64,000 nt of DNA. It comes from Torreya grandis (taxonomy: Eukaryota; Streptophyta; Pinopsida; Cupressales; Taxaceae). Every line of letters begins with the position of its first letter. Positions within the stretch are counted from its first letter, which is position 1. Shown here piece after piece: positions 21,600-33,312 of the stretch. The notes beneath the pieces were generated by a model, which did not search any database, had not been told where the DNA came from, and worked only from the letters and a program-made list of their open reading frames with translations. Location of the stretch: positions 3,135,501 to 3,199,500 of the forward strand of contig JARHVA010000224.1 of NCBI GenBank assembly GCA_037957365.1, in the 5' to 3' direction. A program made the translations under genes and the position numbers.

Positions 21600-23228
21600 C
21601 TATATAGTCTTTTGAAGTAGTACAATTTTTTTTATTACCCTTTTTTTTGAAATAAGGGTCATGGCCATTGGGGGGTACCTTTTGATTTTTTCTTCTCTTT
21701 CACTAGAGAGTGATCCATCGAGGTGGATCTTGACTCTATTTTTAGTCTTTTTTCCACCCCGTTTAGGAATCCAGTTCTCAACAACATTTGTTTCCTTAGG
21801 AGATAGGGGAGCATTCACTGATACATCCATCTCAGAATCAAACTTATCAGGACATTATTTCTTTGGAGAAATAACCATGGGGGAAGCTCCACTTTCAATT
21901 TTATTGAGATTGGCTAAGGGCAAGTTGTCAATGTTAGAATTTAGAGCAACAGGGGTTTCAGCTAGCAAAACCACATATTCCTCAGAGGGAGAGTCCAATA
22001 GGGTTATTTGTTCAAGAAAGGCATCATCCAAGTTGTCTGATAGACAATTGATCACATCTAGAAAAGAAGTCAAGCTACCAATGAAAGGAGGCGGGCAGCT
22101 AAGTAACTGAGGAGCGAGGAAAGATTCAACTTGACCTAGTTCATTCATAGCCTCAAAGTCATATTTACCTGTAGCTTCCTCAGGGGGGGCAACTATCTTT
22201 CAGTGGTTCACTATTATACAAAATATTTTCAGAGACCTACAAATCATCCAACACTGAAACATTTTTCTAGGCATCCTACACTTTTTACTTGTTATGCAAA
22301 TTTTATTTATTTACCATCATTGTGCAGTATTTCCTGAGATGCCCATCGTTTTTACAAAAAAAAAAGTATTCAGGCCACCCAACCCTCTGAGAGCATAGGT
22401 ATGGGGAAATCCCTTTAATTTTTAAATTAAGGGAATCTAGAAAGAAATCCAGGGGTTCTGAGGAGATTAAAACCCTAGCATTCATATGGGCTAGTGACCT
22501 CCTAGTATCCTCATTTCTCAAGACTTCCCCAAGGGTTTTCAATGTTTGTGGTAGAAAATTACACAGTTGGATAGGCACTCCTTCAATGTATACCCATCTG
22601 GGATTAGTTTTAAAAATGAGGGTCATTATAGTCTATATTTGGGCTCCATGAAACTGCCTTAAAAATAGATTGGCCAATATTCCATAAGAGTTTGCTAATA
22701 TTTCTTCGCTATGTATTAAAATTTTTAAACAAAATCATAAAAACCCTTTCTGTATCATTTGGTAAAAACTAGTATACAAACCCAATTTCTTACCCCAAAC
22801 AGAGTTAATCCAGTTATCCAAAAAAATATAGAAGGGAGAGTATTCTTGTTTAAACAAACAAAAAAAATTCCAACATTTTTAAACCTAATTTCTTCCTACT
22901 GAATATCAATTTCTATGGAAGCATTCGGCATAATATTTAGGGTCTTAACAGGGCTATGGCGCTTACCAATTTGACCTTCATCTTGCTCCTACTATCCATG
23001 CTCTTCATGGTTTGCCACAAATTTGGCTCCTTCTAAATGCTTCACTACTTCTTCCTGCCATAGGATTTTTGCTAAACAATTTTTTTGGGGGACCAGATGC
23101 TCCTTCTTCCACCTAATATGGGATAGATATATCTCCCTTATGATTGCATACCTTATCAATCCCCAGATAACCAACTGGCTCATTAAGGCCACCATTTTCA
23201 CCCTTCCCCGCATGTTCAAGGCTATCAA
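21600..23228 (-). pseudogene. LINE ORF1 (gag-like) remnant, copy C
   Basis: Read leftwards from 23228: MIALNMRGRVKMVALMSQLV... through WKKEHLVPQKNCLAKILWQE, then a frame change into a DUF4283-like block (IPDGYTLKE region; NPRWVYIEGVPIQLCNFLPQ at 22626-22500), then the zinc knuckle. The knuckle's first cysteine is Phe in this copy (YFFFCKNDGHLRKYC), so the zinc site is broken. The tail has LPLANLNKIESGASP and the basic stretch PKRGGKKTKNRVKIHLDG (near 21765). Not functional. Confidence 0.85.
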
Positions 23229-23329
23229 TTTTGATGGTTTCCATATACAACTACAATTAATTCATGCCCCTTCAAAAAAACCAAAGGCTATGGGATGGGT
23301 TCCTAGGCAAGTGATGCCCGTGCAGGGAC

Positions 23330-24816
23330 GAACAACACACCAACATCCACCAATCAGACTTAAATGAAAAGCAAGACCCAAAGAAAAGAAACAAAAAAAC
23401 AAAAAATTAAATTAAAGCATGCTTAAGAGATGATTAATTTAAATGACCACCATGGGCGCCAAGGAGAGAAGAATGTGAAGCAAAAAGGAATAAAGGTAAC
23501 CAAGGCAATCGGCTTAGAGAGAGCTTGAATCACCATTAATGGAGAATGACTCATTGTCTTCCCATTGTAGAGCTCCAAGCTTCTCTTTTCAAACTCTCAA
23601 AAAATCTTACCGTAGATAATATTTTTTGGGCATTTATGCATGTTTATATTATTGTGAATCATGTCCGCTAACATCATCTTATTGTAGTACATAAAATGAG
23701 GGAAAATTTAACTTAATGGAATCTTTTTAAACTTGTTAAAAAGGTTTGAAAAATAGTGGAGGTGTGGATGATTGCACAATTGCAAGAATTGTGGTTTGCG
23801 TTGGCTTTAATGGTTTATTAGTACTGCAAGATCATAGAGATTTTTTTGGCAAATTTTCGAAAATATTGTTCAACATATGGGTAAGTTCATGGAAAGGGGG
23901 CGAAAGGGGGGTCTTAAGTGGACATATTCTTCCTAAAAAATGAATAAATTTGAACTTGCAAGGATTATTATAAAAGCCTATATTCAAAATTTGAGAATGC
24001 TATAAGAACATGAATTGTAAACATTTGAAGTGTAGTTTCTAAACTACTTTTTTTTTTTTTTTTTAAAAATGGTGATAAATATGTAAGTTAAACAATTGAA
24101 ATTCAAAGAGGTACTCTCATTTTTAGACAAAACATAGTAGGTAGTTTATCATGTGCTCCTTGACTATCTAAAAAAAATTCAAAGATTAGTTTTTTTAAAT
24201 GTATAGAGGATTAGGTCTAGTTTGTGACCCATATTATTTTTAATTTTCTTAAGAATATATGTATTTTAATAACGTTTAAATATAATTTTTAAAATGATAA
24301 ATAATAGATAAATGACTATACATCCCCTAACTACCTCAAAAATTGAAAATAGGTTTAAAAAAAAAAAAAAATTGTATATAGAATTAGGGCTAGCTTGTGA
24401 CCCTATAATTTGTTTCATATTTAGATGTATGAAATGAAAGATTCATAAACAAAGATAGACATGCATAAATATGGCATATAAAGGCACATGAAGACATGCT
24501 TAGAAATTAATAAATATAAAAACCTAAAGTAATAAAAAAATTAGAAATTTTAATATTTAGAAATAAGAGTGTCCTCGACCTTATAGTCATATTTTGATGA
24601 AATATCTTGATGAAATTCATAGTGTCTATCATATATGAAGTTAGGTTTTTGTCATTTTTAATTCAAAACATAGATTTGATTGTGTGTGTGCAAGTTCAGG
24701 GCTTAGGTTTGGATTTCCAAACTTAAAGTGCATAAGCGCTAAAATATGAATGTGTTATAACACATACACATTATTGTTATAGAAGTTTCAAGGTTTGAAA
24801 TAATTGCAGGTTCAAG
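23330..24816. other. Spacer between LINE and foldback element, copy C
   Basis: AT-rich, with no supported gene. It corresponds to 3310-4778 of copy A with roughly 5% differences, including the same imperfect direct repeat (about 24130-24220 and 24300-24390). A 65-codon plus-strand frame at 23746-23943 is interrupted in copies A and D and is unlikely to be a gene. Confidence 0.6.
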
Positions 24817-25039
24817 AAGTGAATGTGTTGGTGTGTATCTACTAAAATAAATGTTAAGTACAAGTGACATTTATATTATTATACCTTAACTTTATGTTAG
24901 TTAAATAAGAAATTAAGCCCATTCCACATCTTGTATAATTGGTTTCTTAGTTCCATGATTTACCATTTAGAAGATATTTTTTATAAATCTAATCTAGTCA
25001 ATACTTAATCATTCTTTTAGGATTTCAAGTTATTGAACC

Positions 25040-27530
25040 TAAGGTTTTTTAGGGTGTAAATTTGATTGAATCACAAATTTTTCCATGAACCTAATTATTA
25101 TTGTACAACATATTTTGGTCATAATTTAGTTTATGATTAATCTAATTACTCAATTGGTTTAATCACATATGTAATTTGTACTAGTTTGATCCTTATGAGC
25201 TTAATTATGACTATATGATATGAATTGGGGCTCAATTGGTCCCAATTTCATCATAGATTGAATCATTTATGTGATTGGTTCAATCAAGGTACCAATTTAG
25301 GTCTAATTTTATCCTCATGAACCTAATTGAAACTATACAATATGATTTGTGTGCTCAATTGGCTCCAATTTTAATCATTTGATCGAACCATTTACTCAAT
25401 TGGTTCAATCAAAGATGTAATCTAGCCCAATTTGAGCACTATGAACCTAATAGCAAGTATAAATTGTGATATGGGGCTCAATTTGCTCTAATTTCATCTC
25501 TAATTGAACTATTTACTCAATTGGTTCATCCAAGGATATAATTTGGGATAATTTGAGACATGTAAACATAATTGGAACTATAGGATCTAACTTAGGGCTC
25601 AATTGGCCTCAATTTATTTATTAAATGAATCAATTATTCAATTATTCAATAAAGGGATGCAATTTGGGTCATTTTAATCCTCATTAACCTAATTATGAGA
25701 ATACATTGTGACTTGGGATTCAATTGACCCCAATTTAACTACTAATTGAACTAATCATTCAATTGGCTTAATTAAATATGCAATTTGAGTCAATTTTAGC
25801 CTCATGAACCTAATTATGACTATACAATGTCCTTTGGGGATCATAGCCCCAATATCATCATTGATTTAAAAAATTACTTGATTGGATTAACTAGAGTTAA
25901 AATTTGGACTAAATTGAGACAAAAGAATCTAATTACGATTATATGATGTCATTTGGGAATAAATCAAACCTAATTTGATCACTGATTTAACCAATTACTT
26001 AATTATATGAATCAAGAATATAATTTAGGCAAATTTCACTCCTATGATCTTAATTACAACTATATTATATAATATGGGACTCAAATTTTCTCTAATTTCA
26101 TCATTGATTCAACTAGTTACTTGACTAGTTTAATCAAGTATGTAATTCAGGCCAATTTAGTACCCATGGACCTAATTATGATAATATGATGTCGTTTAGG
26201 ACTCAATTATCCCCTATGTCACTACTAATTGAATTTTTTATTTGATTGGTTAAATAAGGGATGTAATTTGGGTTAATCTCATCCTTGTGAACAAAATTGG
26301 GCCTGTATTATGTCATTTGTGGCTTAAGTGGCCCCACTTCCATTGATGATTGAACCAATTAATAGATTGGTTCAATCAAGGACATAATTTGGGATAATTA
26401 ATCCACATTAACTTACTTGTGACTTTACAATGTCATTTGAGGTTAATTTGGCCTCAATTCATCATTGATTGTTTGAATTGCTTGATTGATTTTTGGGGAT
26501 GCAATTTGAGTCAATTTTATTCTTGTGAGCCTAATCATGATATATGATGTGGTTTGGGCTTAGTTGATCATACTTTCATCATTGATTGAAAAATTAAGAT
26601 GTGTATTTCAACCAATTTATGCCTTGTGAACCTAATTTCAAGTATATAAAGTGATTTGTGGTTGAAATGGACCCAATTTCATCATTGATTTAAACAATTA
26701 CTTGATTGATTTAATTAGGGACATAATTTGAGAAAATATGATCCCTATGAACCCAATTATGACAAAAAGATATGATTTATGGCTAAATTGGCCGTAATTT
26801 CATCACTAGTTAAAATAATTATTTGATTTTTTAAATCAAGGACATAATTTGAGAAAATATGAGCCATGCAAACTTAATTGTGACTATATGATGTTATTTG
26901 GAGTTGAATTAGTCACAATTTCATCATTGAATGAAACCATTACTAGATTAGCTCAATTAGATACATAGTTTAGGTCAATTTGAATGCAATTATGATTATT
27001 CGATGTCATTTAGAGATCAATTTTCATTAATTTTATTATGAATTGAAAAATACTCAATTAGTCCAATAAATAATGTAATTTAGGTCAATTTGAGTTCTAT
27101 GAACTTAATTAGAACTATGTGATGTCATTTGGGGCTAAATTGCCCTCAACTTCATCTAGATTAAACTAATTAATGATTTGGTTCAATCAGGTATACAATT
27201 TTGTTCAATTTGATCCTTGTGAATTTAATTGAGACTATATGATATCATTTGAGGCTTAGTTGGCCTCAATTTCATCATTGATTGAATTAATTACTTCATT
27301 AGTTTAATCAAGGATATCATTCAGGCTAATTTGACTCCCATGAACCTAAATGTGACTATATGATGTGACTTGGTGCTCAATATGTCATAATTTCATCCTT
27401 GATCCAACTAACTACTGAATTAATTCAATTAGGGATGTAATTTGGATAAATGTGAGCCACATGAACATAATTAAGACTATGCGATGTAAATTTTGGGCTC
27501 AATTAGGCCCAATTTCATCACTAATTTTAT
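25040..27530 (+). repeat. Forward subrepeat array, copy C
   Basis: About 21 forward ~118-bp monomers, with some indels relative to copy A (for example a shortened monomer near 26590). Divergence from A is around 5-7% by eye. Confidence 0.82.
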
Positions 27531-27544
27531 TTTTTATTTAGTTA

Positions 27545-28650
27545 GTGTTTGAATTGAGGCTAATTGATCCAAAATCACATTATATAGTTGTAATCATGTT
27601 CACAGGGTTATATTTTAGCCCAAATTGCATCCTTAATTGAACTAATCAAGTAAATGATTCAATAAGTGATGAAATTGGAGCTAATTGAACCCCAAATGAG
27701 ACCATATTGTTGAAATTATATTCCCATAGGAAAAATGGCTCAAAGTATGTCTTTAATTGAATAAATTATTTATTTGGTTGAATAAGTGATGAAATTGGGG
27801 CTAATTAAGCTCCAAATCACATTATATCAATTAGATTCATGGGGCTCACATTCACCTAAATTTTATCACCAATTGAAAAATTAATTAATTAGTTCAATCA
27901 ATGATAAAATTGTGCTCAATTGAGCCCCAAAGGACATCATACAATTGTAATTAAGTTCATGGGGCTCAAATTCATCCAAATTGAGTCCATGATTGAATCA
28001 ATTAACTAATTTGTTTAATCATTGATGATATTTAGAAAACTGAGCCTCAAATCACATCATATAGTCTCAATTAGGTTCAAGTGGCTCAAATTATCTTAAA
28101 TCACATAGTTGATTAAATCAATCAAGTAATTAGTTCAATTAGTGATGAAATTGAAATCAATTAAATTCAAAATCACATTGTATAGTTGCAATTAGTTTAA
28201 TGGGGCCAAAATTGTATCCTTGATTGAATAATTGATTAATTAGTTCAAAAAGTGATGAAATTAAGGGTAATTGGGATCTCAATCACATTGCATAGTTGTA
28301 ATTAGGTTCAATAGGAAAAAATGGCCCAAATTGTATATCTAATTGAACTAATCAAATAACTGATTCAATTAATGATGAAATTTGGGCTAATTCAACCTCG
28401 CATCTTATCATATAGTTGTATTTAGGTTCAAGGGTGTCAAAATAGTCTAAATTACATCTCTAATTGAGCCAATCAAATATTTGGTTCAATTAGTGATGAC
28501 ATTGGGGCCAATTGAGTCCTGGGTCACACTGAATATTTGTAATTTGATTCACAAGAGTCAAATTGACACACATTTATACTTGATTGAATTAATCAAATGA
28601 TTGGGTCAATCATCAAGTCAATTACAAAAAAATGATATCTATATCAGGTC
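27545..28650 (-). repeat. Reverse subrepeat array with intact LTR target site, copy C
   Basis: About nine reverse monomers, uninterrupted. The site that carries the LTR in A, B and D reads TTTGGGCTAATTCAACC at 28381-28397, with one TAATT. Positions 27605-28385 are 780/781 identical to copy A, far above the surrounding similarity. Confidence 0.85.
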
Positions 28651-29039
28651 ATATAGCCATAATTAGATTTAAAGATAAATTTGTTAGTCAATATCATGAA
28701 TCCATTCTCATTATCTATGAGAGGTGTAAGATTTGTAAAATTTAATATTGACACACCTAGAACTCTTAAAAATGTCAATAATCAAATTAGAATGTCTAAT
28801 GCCTACACATGTTGCATAAGTCACACCCTGAAAATATTAGATTTAATACTAAAACCTTGAAAAATGAGTAAGTACTAATTAAATTAAATTTATAAAAAAA
28901 AAATATAAATGATAACTTGTAGATATGTGAGACCAATTTTAGTTATGTGAGATCAATTTTAGAAGATGAAATGATCATGATTTTATATATTTATCAAAAT
29001 AAATGTTGGTTTAGTAAATACACACTAACGCATTCACTT

Positions 29040-31589
29040 TTTTCAGAGGACACTAGACTTTTATAGCAACAATAATATAGTACATATGAGCTTTAGGTTC
29101 GGCGGTAATAGAGTCAAAAGTACAAAATCTTGTACGAATTATTATGTAAATCACATTTTAGTGGGAAAGTTTATTTATTTGTCCCCTAAATTTCTAAACT
29201 TACTCATATATATGATTGGTATTCACTACGTGGCATAGAATAATTGGGCATTTAAAATTGTTGCTAAATTTACATCAGTTTCAAAATTAAAGATCTCATT
29301 CAATGTCCAATCATATTTACATTGATTCCCCAAAACTATTTTAAATTTTTTAAAAATTGTAGAGGATATAACACAAGGAAACGATATTTAAGAATGTTTA
29401 TATTGGGAGGATTTCATTGTTTGGACCAAAATGTTTGCAAAATGTCATACATTGGTGGGAACTTAACAATAATTTGTTTGGGTTAAGTGATAGAGACATT
29501 ATTGAATTTCATATACAATATTCTTCTCAGGTTGGATGAAATGAACATTGTGATATAAGATCCCGTGAAATAACAATGTCCATTATAGAATTTTAGAACA
29601 ATGTACATCATAGAATATAAGAAGTTAAGTATAATGAAGTGAACTGATCATTTTCAAGCCCAAAGTTTACAAGTTGGAGTTTAGCAATAGACATTGAAAT
29701 TATTGGCAACATTTTAGAGTTCAAAGAAGGTGGAGAATTAAGTGCATAAATGCATAATTTCACTGAGGTTAAACGCGCCACCAAGAAAATACCTATTGTA
29801 AGGGATTAATTTGGTGATATTGTTCTCTCTTTTGCAAAAATGCAGAATTAAATAGAGACTACGGTATTTTAGGTCCATCAAAGCTCAGGGAGCAGTATTT
29901 TTTTTTTGGTTGCAACAACAATTGTGGAAAAAATTAAAACATTTAATGCATCATTTCGAAGTTAAAGCAATAACAATGCTGGGAGTAATATATATCACGA
30001 TCCTATGTCATAATATTTTAATACAGATAATTTATGTCAGACAATGAATTGAGTCAGTAAAAGAAGAGAGTATTGAATGTATTGGGATTCTTGAAATCAA
30101 ATTCAAGAAACAAATAATAATTTGGAGAAATGCTTGAAGATGTACAGAACACTATAACCTTTTGAATTTTCCATTTGATAAGGTTTTAATAGTGTGGATG
30201 TCTACATTTGGAAGAAAGAAGAGGAATGAATAACTATTTCCGTAACACATTCCTACATCAAGTGGTCATAGTTATCAAACAAAAGAGGATTCAAAATGGA
30301 CTGAAATTAAGTTGGATGGGAAGAAAATATAGAGTTACAAGAAAATTAAAAAAAAGGACAAATTTAAAATCATAATGTAATTCTAAAGATTATTTATAAT
30401 ATTTATCGTTTTATATTTATTTGTTCTCTTTTATTGGTAAAAATGGATGCAATTTCAATTTGAGATATGTTAGAATTTTAATTTTATTGGTATGTATGGA
30501 TGCAATTTCAAATTGAGATATGTTAGAATTTTATTTGTCTTTTTTACATTTATTATTAATATAATTTTTGAGTTAGTATTGAAATTATTGGTTTTATTTG
30601 AGATGTTATTTATTTTTTTGCTTAATATTTGTGAAATTTTTGTTTCTATTATAATTTATAACTATAAATTATATTTATATTTTTTTACATCTATAAATTA
30701 TGTGAAAAATATACATGAAATAAATATATTATTTATTAAATTTTAAAAAATTGAAGATATGATGAAACTATCACTAAGTGAAAAATAAAAATAAAAATAA
30801 AATGAAATATTATATTCAATAAAAATATAAATCATAATAAAATAAACATAATTTTTTAAATTTCTTAAACACAATTAAAAATGTCAACTATCTATATAGT
30901 TTTTAAAATACACACATAAGTAAATTGTTTAAAAATGTAATGCAAATTTAATCTATATACAAAACATAAAAATTTAAGACAACAATGTTTATAAAACCTT
31001 TAATACAAAAAAAGTAAGCTACATATTGATATTCATAAAATTTTAAAATATATATTTATTAAAAAAAGAATTGAATTAGTTGATAAATATTTCATATGAA
31101 AATGCTTTTAATAGTCATAATATTTTACCTAAACTCTTAAAATTAAAATATAATGAAGTGCAATATTTAATATGTTTTCCAAGTATAATAAAGCAAAGAT
31201 AATTTTTTTCATATGTATTAATTACAATTAAAAATGTTATATATTTAATGAAAATACTCTTTTAACATGTAATGCAAATCTAAGTTGTAGAAGAAAAGAA
31301 AGAAAAACATTGATCCTTGTTAAAGCCTACAATCACAATAAATAAAAATGTAAGTCTTAATAAAATCCAATAAATATAATAAATAGTCTATAATATCCAA
31401 TTTTAAAAATATAATGTAAATAACCAAATCCATCATGAAAAAACCAAGTGAAATGACAACATATCAACTTATGTGGACATTTTATTGGAGGCTTTCTACA
31501 TCCAAAATGATGTCATATTTAATTTGATTTCCTCCATTATAGTTTTCTGCCTTGATTGATATTGCAAACAAAAAATATTGACCAACAAC
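29040..31589. other. AT-rich right flank, copy C
   Basis: No supported gene. It corresponds to 9937-11558 plus 17748-18712. It lacks ~30 bp present in A and B near 29637. After about 30600 it consists mainly of A/T runs. An 84-codon frame at 30492-30746 is low-complexity (rich in F, I and Y) and is considered chance. Confidence 0.6.
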
Positions 31590-31787
31590 CTAATCGATTA
31601 TATATTGTATACGTTTGTCATCAATAGTAAGAAACTGTAAATATTTTATCATAATACCCATTGTCGACTCTGTAAGTTCGTTAAGGGAAACCAATATATT
31701 TAGGTCAGTTGTCGAATCATTCCCTACCAACCAAAGCTCGTATTTGTAATCACATTTAGCAATATCCAACTTACATTTAGGATGATG
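31590..31787 (-). other. Unrecognised 65-codon reading frame, copy C
   Basis: This is the same frame as 18713-18910, with equal length, no indel, and a TAG stop where B has TAA. It holds YKYELWLVGNDSTTDLNIL followed by NELTESTMGIM. No Met start; upstream lies a TGA and the copia gag-like remnant in another frame. The two copies are duplicates, so keeping the frame open is only weak evidence of coding. Confidence 0.3.
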
Positions 31788-32637
31788 TCAACCCTTTAAA
31801 AGAAACAACCCTGGTGTTTACCAATACCACGGGTTTATTTGTGTTGGGTGGTTTTGAAACAAAACCCAAAGACATCATGCAAAAAAACAATAGACACCGT
31901 GTGGAGAGAGGAACAACAGGTGGGCGTAGCACAATTAGGAGCTTCAACACTACAAGTGGAAGACAACAATCAACTTGATTGAGGAGTGGAGGAATGATCA
32001 CGTGGAGGTTGCCGAACTAACAAAATCGGTGAGGGGAGAGCTTAATCGGAGCACCAGGACGAGGATCAATTGAGAACAGGGAGAAATTTAACGTGGTCAT
32101 TCGACATGGAATAGCAAGCCCTCAGCTATCTATCCAAGAGAATGTCAATGATCTTACTCGCTATTCGAGGAGTATGGAGGTAGTTAATGGAGGAAGATGA
32201 ATATATTGAAGGCATCAAGGGGTGGCGAGAGAGGAGAAAACAACTACTGATGCAAGAGCCTAGGATGAATCATGCAGCGTCCTCGATACACAAACTACGC
32301 TCTGTGCTCGCCATGAATACAAGGCTTGGAAAGCACGACAAAAAATGCCTCTTTTTGCCCGTTATATGTATTCCAGTTTTGAAAACAAGTTGCATGAAAT
32401 GCGACATGAAAAATAACATAACAGAGGTGTACGACATATAGAGAGAGCACGGTTGAATGAGAGTACGGTTAGAGCTGTACAACCTGCACAATAAGAGTTT
32501 TGACAAAAAAATGCAGAAAATCTCCCAAAAAAGAATGCACAGCCAGCACAACAAAAATCTAACCAAACCAAATACCAACTATAGTTAAATTCATAGACAT
32601 ATTGAGAAATGGCTCTTTGGAGACCGCTCGGATACCA
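31777..32637 (-). pseudogene. copia-like 5' leader and gag remnant, copy C
   Basis: Read leftwards from the LTR: PBS, ~500 bp of leader, a gag-like start at 32107 (MSNDHVKFLPVLN, stop, SSSWCSD), and a last open piece MMSLGFVSKPPNTNKPVVL near 31880. Copy C has a ~25-bp deletion relative to B around 31894. No protease, integrase or RT follows; the element is cut off in the AT-rich flank. Minus-strand frames of about 100 codons at 32578-32270 and 32661-32362 lie in the leader and show no family motif. Confidence 0.55.
32626..32637 (-). promoter_or_regulatory. Primer-binding site of the copia-like element
   Basis: TGGTATCCGAGC on the minus strand directly follows the LTR's terminal CA. The usual plant form complementary to initiator tRNA-Met is TGGTATCAGAGC; one base differs (A to C). 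Confidence 0.82.
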
Positions 32638-33027
32638 TGTTGGAGTGCTCAATGCACTCACCTAGGGTCTTTTCAAGAGTGCATTACCACAAAGGAAAAC
32701 ATGAAGGAATTTCACACAACAAAACAATGCTATCTATTACTAATAAATAGATTACAATTGAATAAACTCTTCACATATCTCTTCACCTTCTTGACATACA
32801 AATACACTCCAAGAGTGTCAATAAATAGGAAGAGTAAGAGGTGAGCATAGGATAAACAAGTGGCCCTCCCACTAGGTGAGTGGTGAGACCATTGTCTCCC
32901 ACTAAGGATTGGTGAGGCCATTGTCCCCAATTGAGGATCCAGTATGGCCCACTAAGAACTATGAACATGTATACACAAGATTAGTCTTAATCAAGCCCTA
33001 ATCGAGTTTAACTAGACTACTCTAACA
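32638..33027 (-). mobile_element. 5' LTR of a copia-like retrotransposon
   Basis: On the minus strand this 390-bp block starts TGTTAGAG and ends CTCCAACA, with 8-base near-inverted termini, and is followed at once by a PBS. It contains a run of short AT/GC-balanced repeats (CTAGTGGGAGG, CTTAGTGGGAGAC, CTTAGTGGGCC) in the U3 half. No partner 3' LTR was found in the window, so the element is truncated. TA-type duplicated flanks could not be tested for the same reason. Confidence 0.82.
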
Positions 33028-33312
33028 TGAGTCACTCAGATCTGGAATTGACTATTTGTGCACATAGGGTGGCTAATGTTAGGTTGGGGTGAAAACATTG
33101 ACATAACTAACTCAATGCTGACATTATTATCCTAGGTTGTTATGAGGCTATGTGACCATATAGTCTACTACATCTACCTGAAAAAGCTCTGTATGTGTGA
33201 TCCTAATGTCTGGTTGTGTATGAAACTATATAAATCATTCTCCTTCTCCTAGAAACCATAGGTTCACTTGTGAAGGGACACAACCTAAAATGATATGGGA
33301 AGTTTAATGGGA
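33028..33312. other. Unique spacer between copia LTR and tandem LTR array
   Basis: About 285 bp with no repeat partner in the window and no gene. It ends in AATGGGA directly before the TGATG start of the next LTR. Confidence 0.5.

Larger units (their letters stand above)
24817..29039. mobile_element. Foldback-like element without LTR insertion, copy C
   Basis: This is the most complete uninterrupted copy in the window. The inverted ends are 24817-24846 and 29010-29039; each differs by one or two bases from the perfect 30-mers of copy A. Forward subrepeats run from about 25040 to 27530 and reverse ones from about 27545 to 28650. With no LTR it gives the pre-insertion form, about 4.2 kb. No transposase reading frame was found. 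Outer boundaries beyond the 30-mers are unsure. Confidence 0.6.
19646..32478 (+). repeat. Copy C: older tandem duplicate of the composite segment
   Basis: Contains LINE, spacer, foldback element, AT-rich flank and copia leader in the same order as A plus B, at roughly 93-95% similarity outside the conversion tract. Its right neighbour (PBS and LTR of the copia element) is missing from B, and its left LINE end is missing relative to D, exactly as expected if a ~12.8-kb segment was duplicated head to tail. Confidence 0.85.

Noticed and set aside
32270..32661. Two overlapping ~100-codon minus-strand frames near the copia LTR.
   Set aside because: They fall in the 5' leader and PBS region in two different phases and show no Gag motif.
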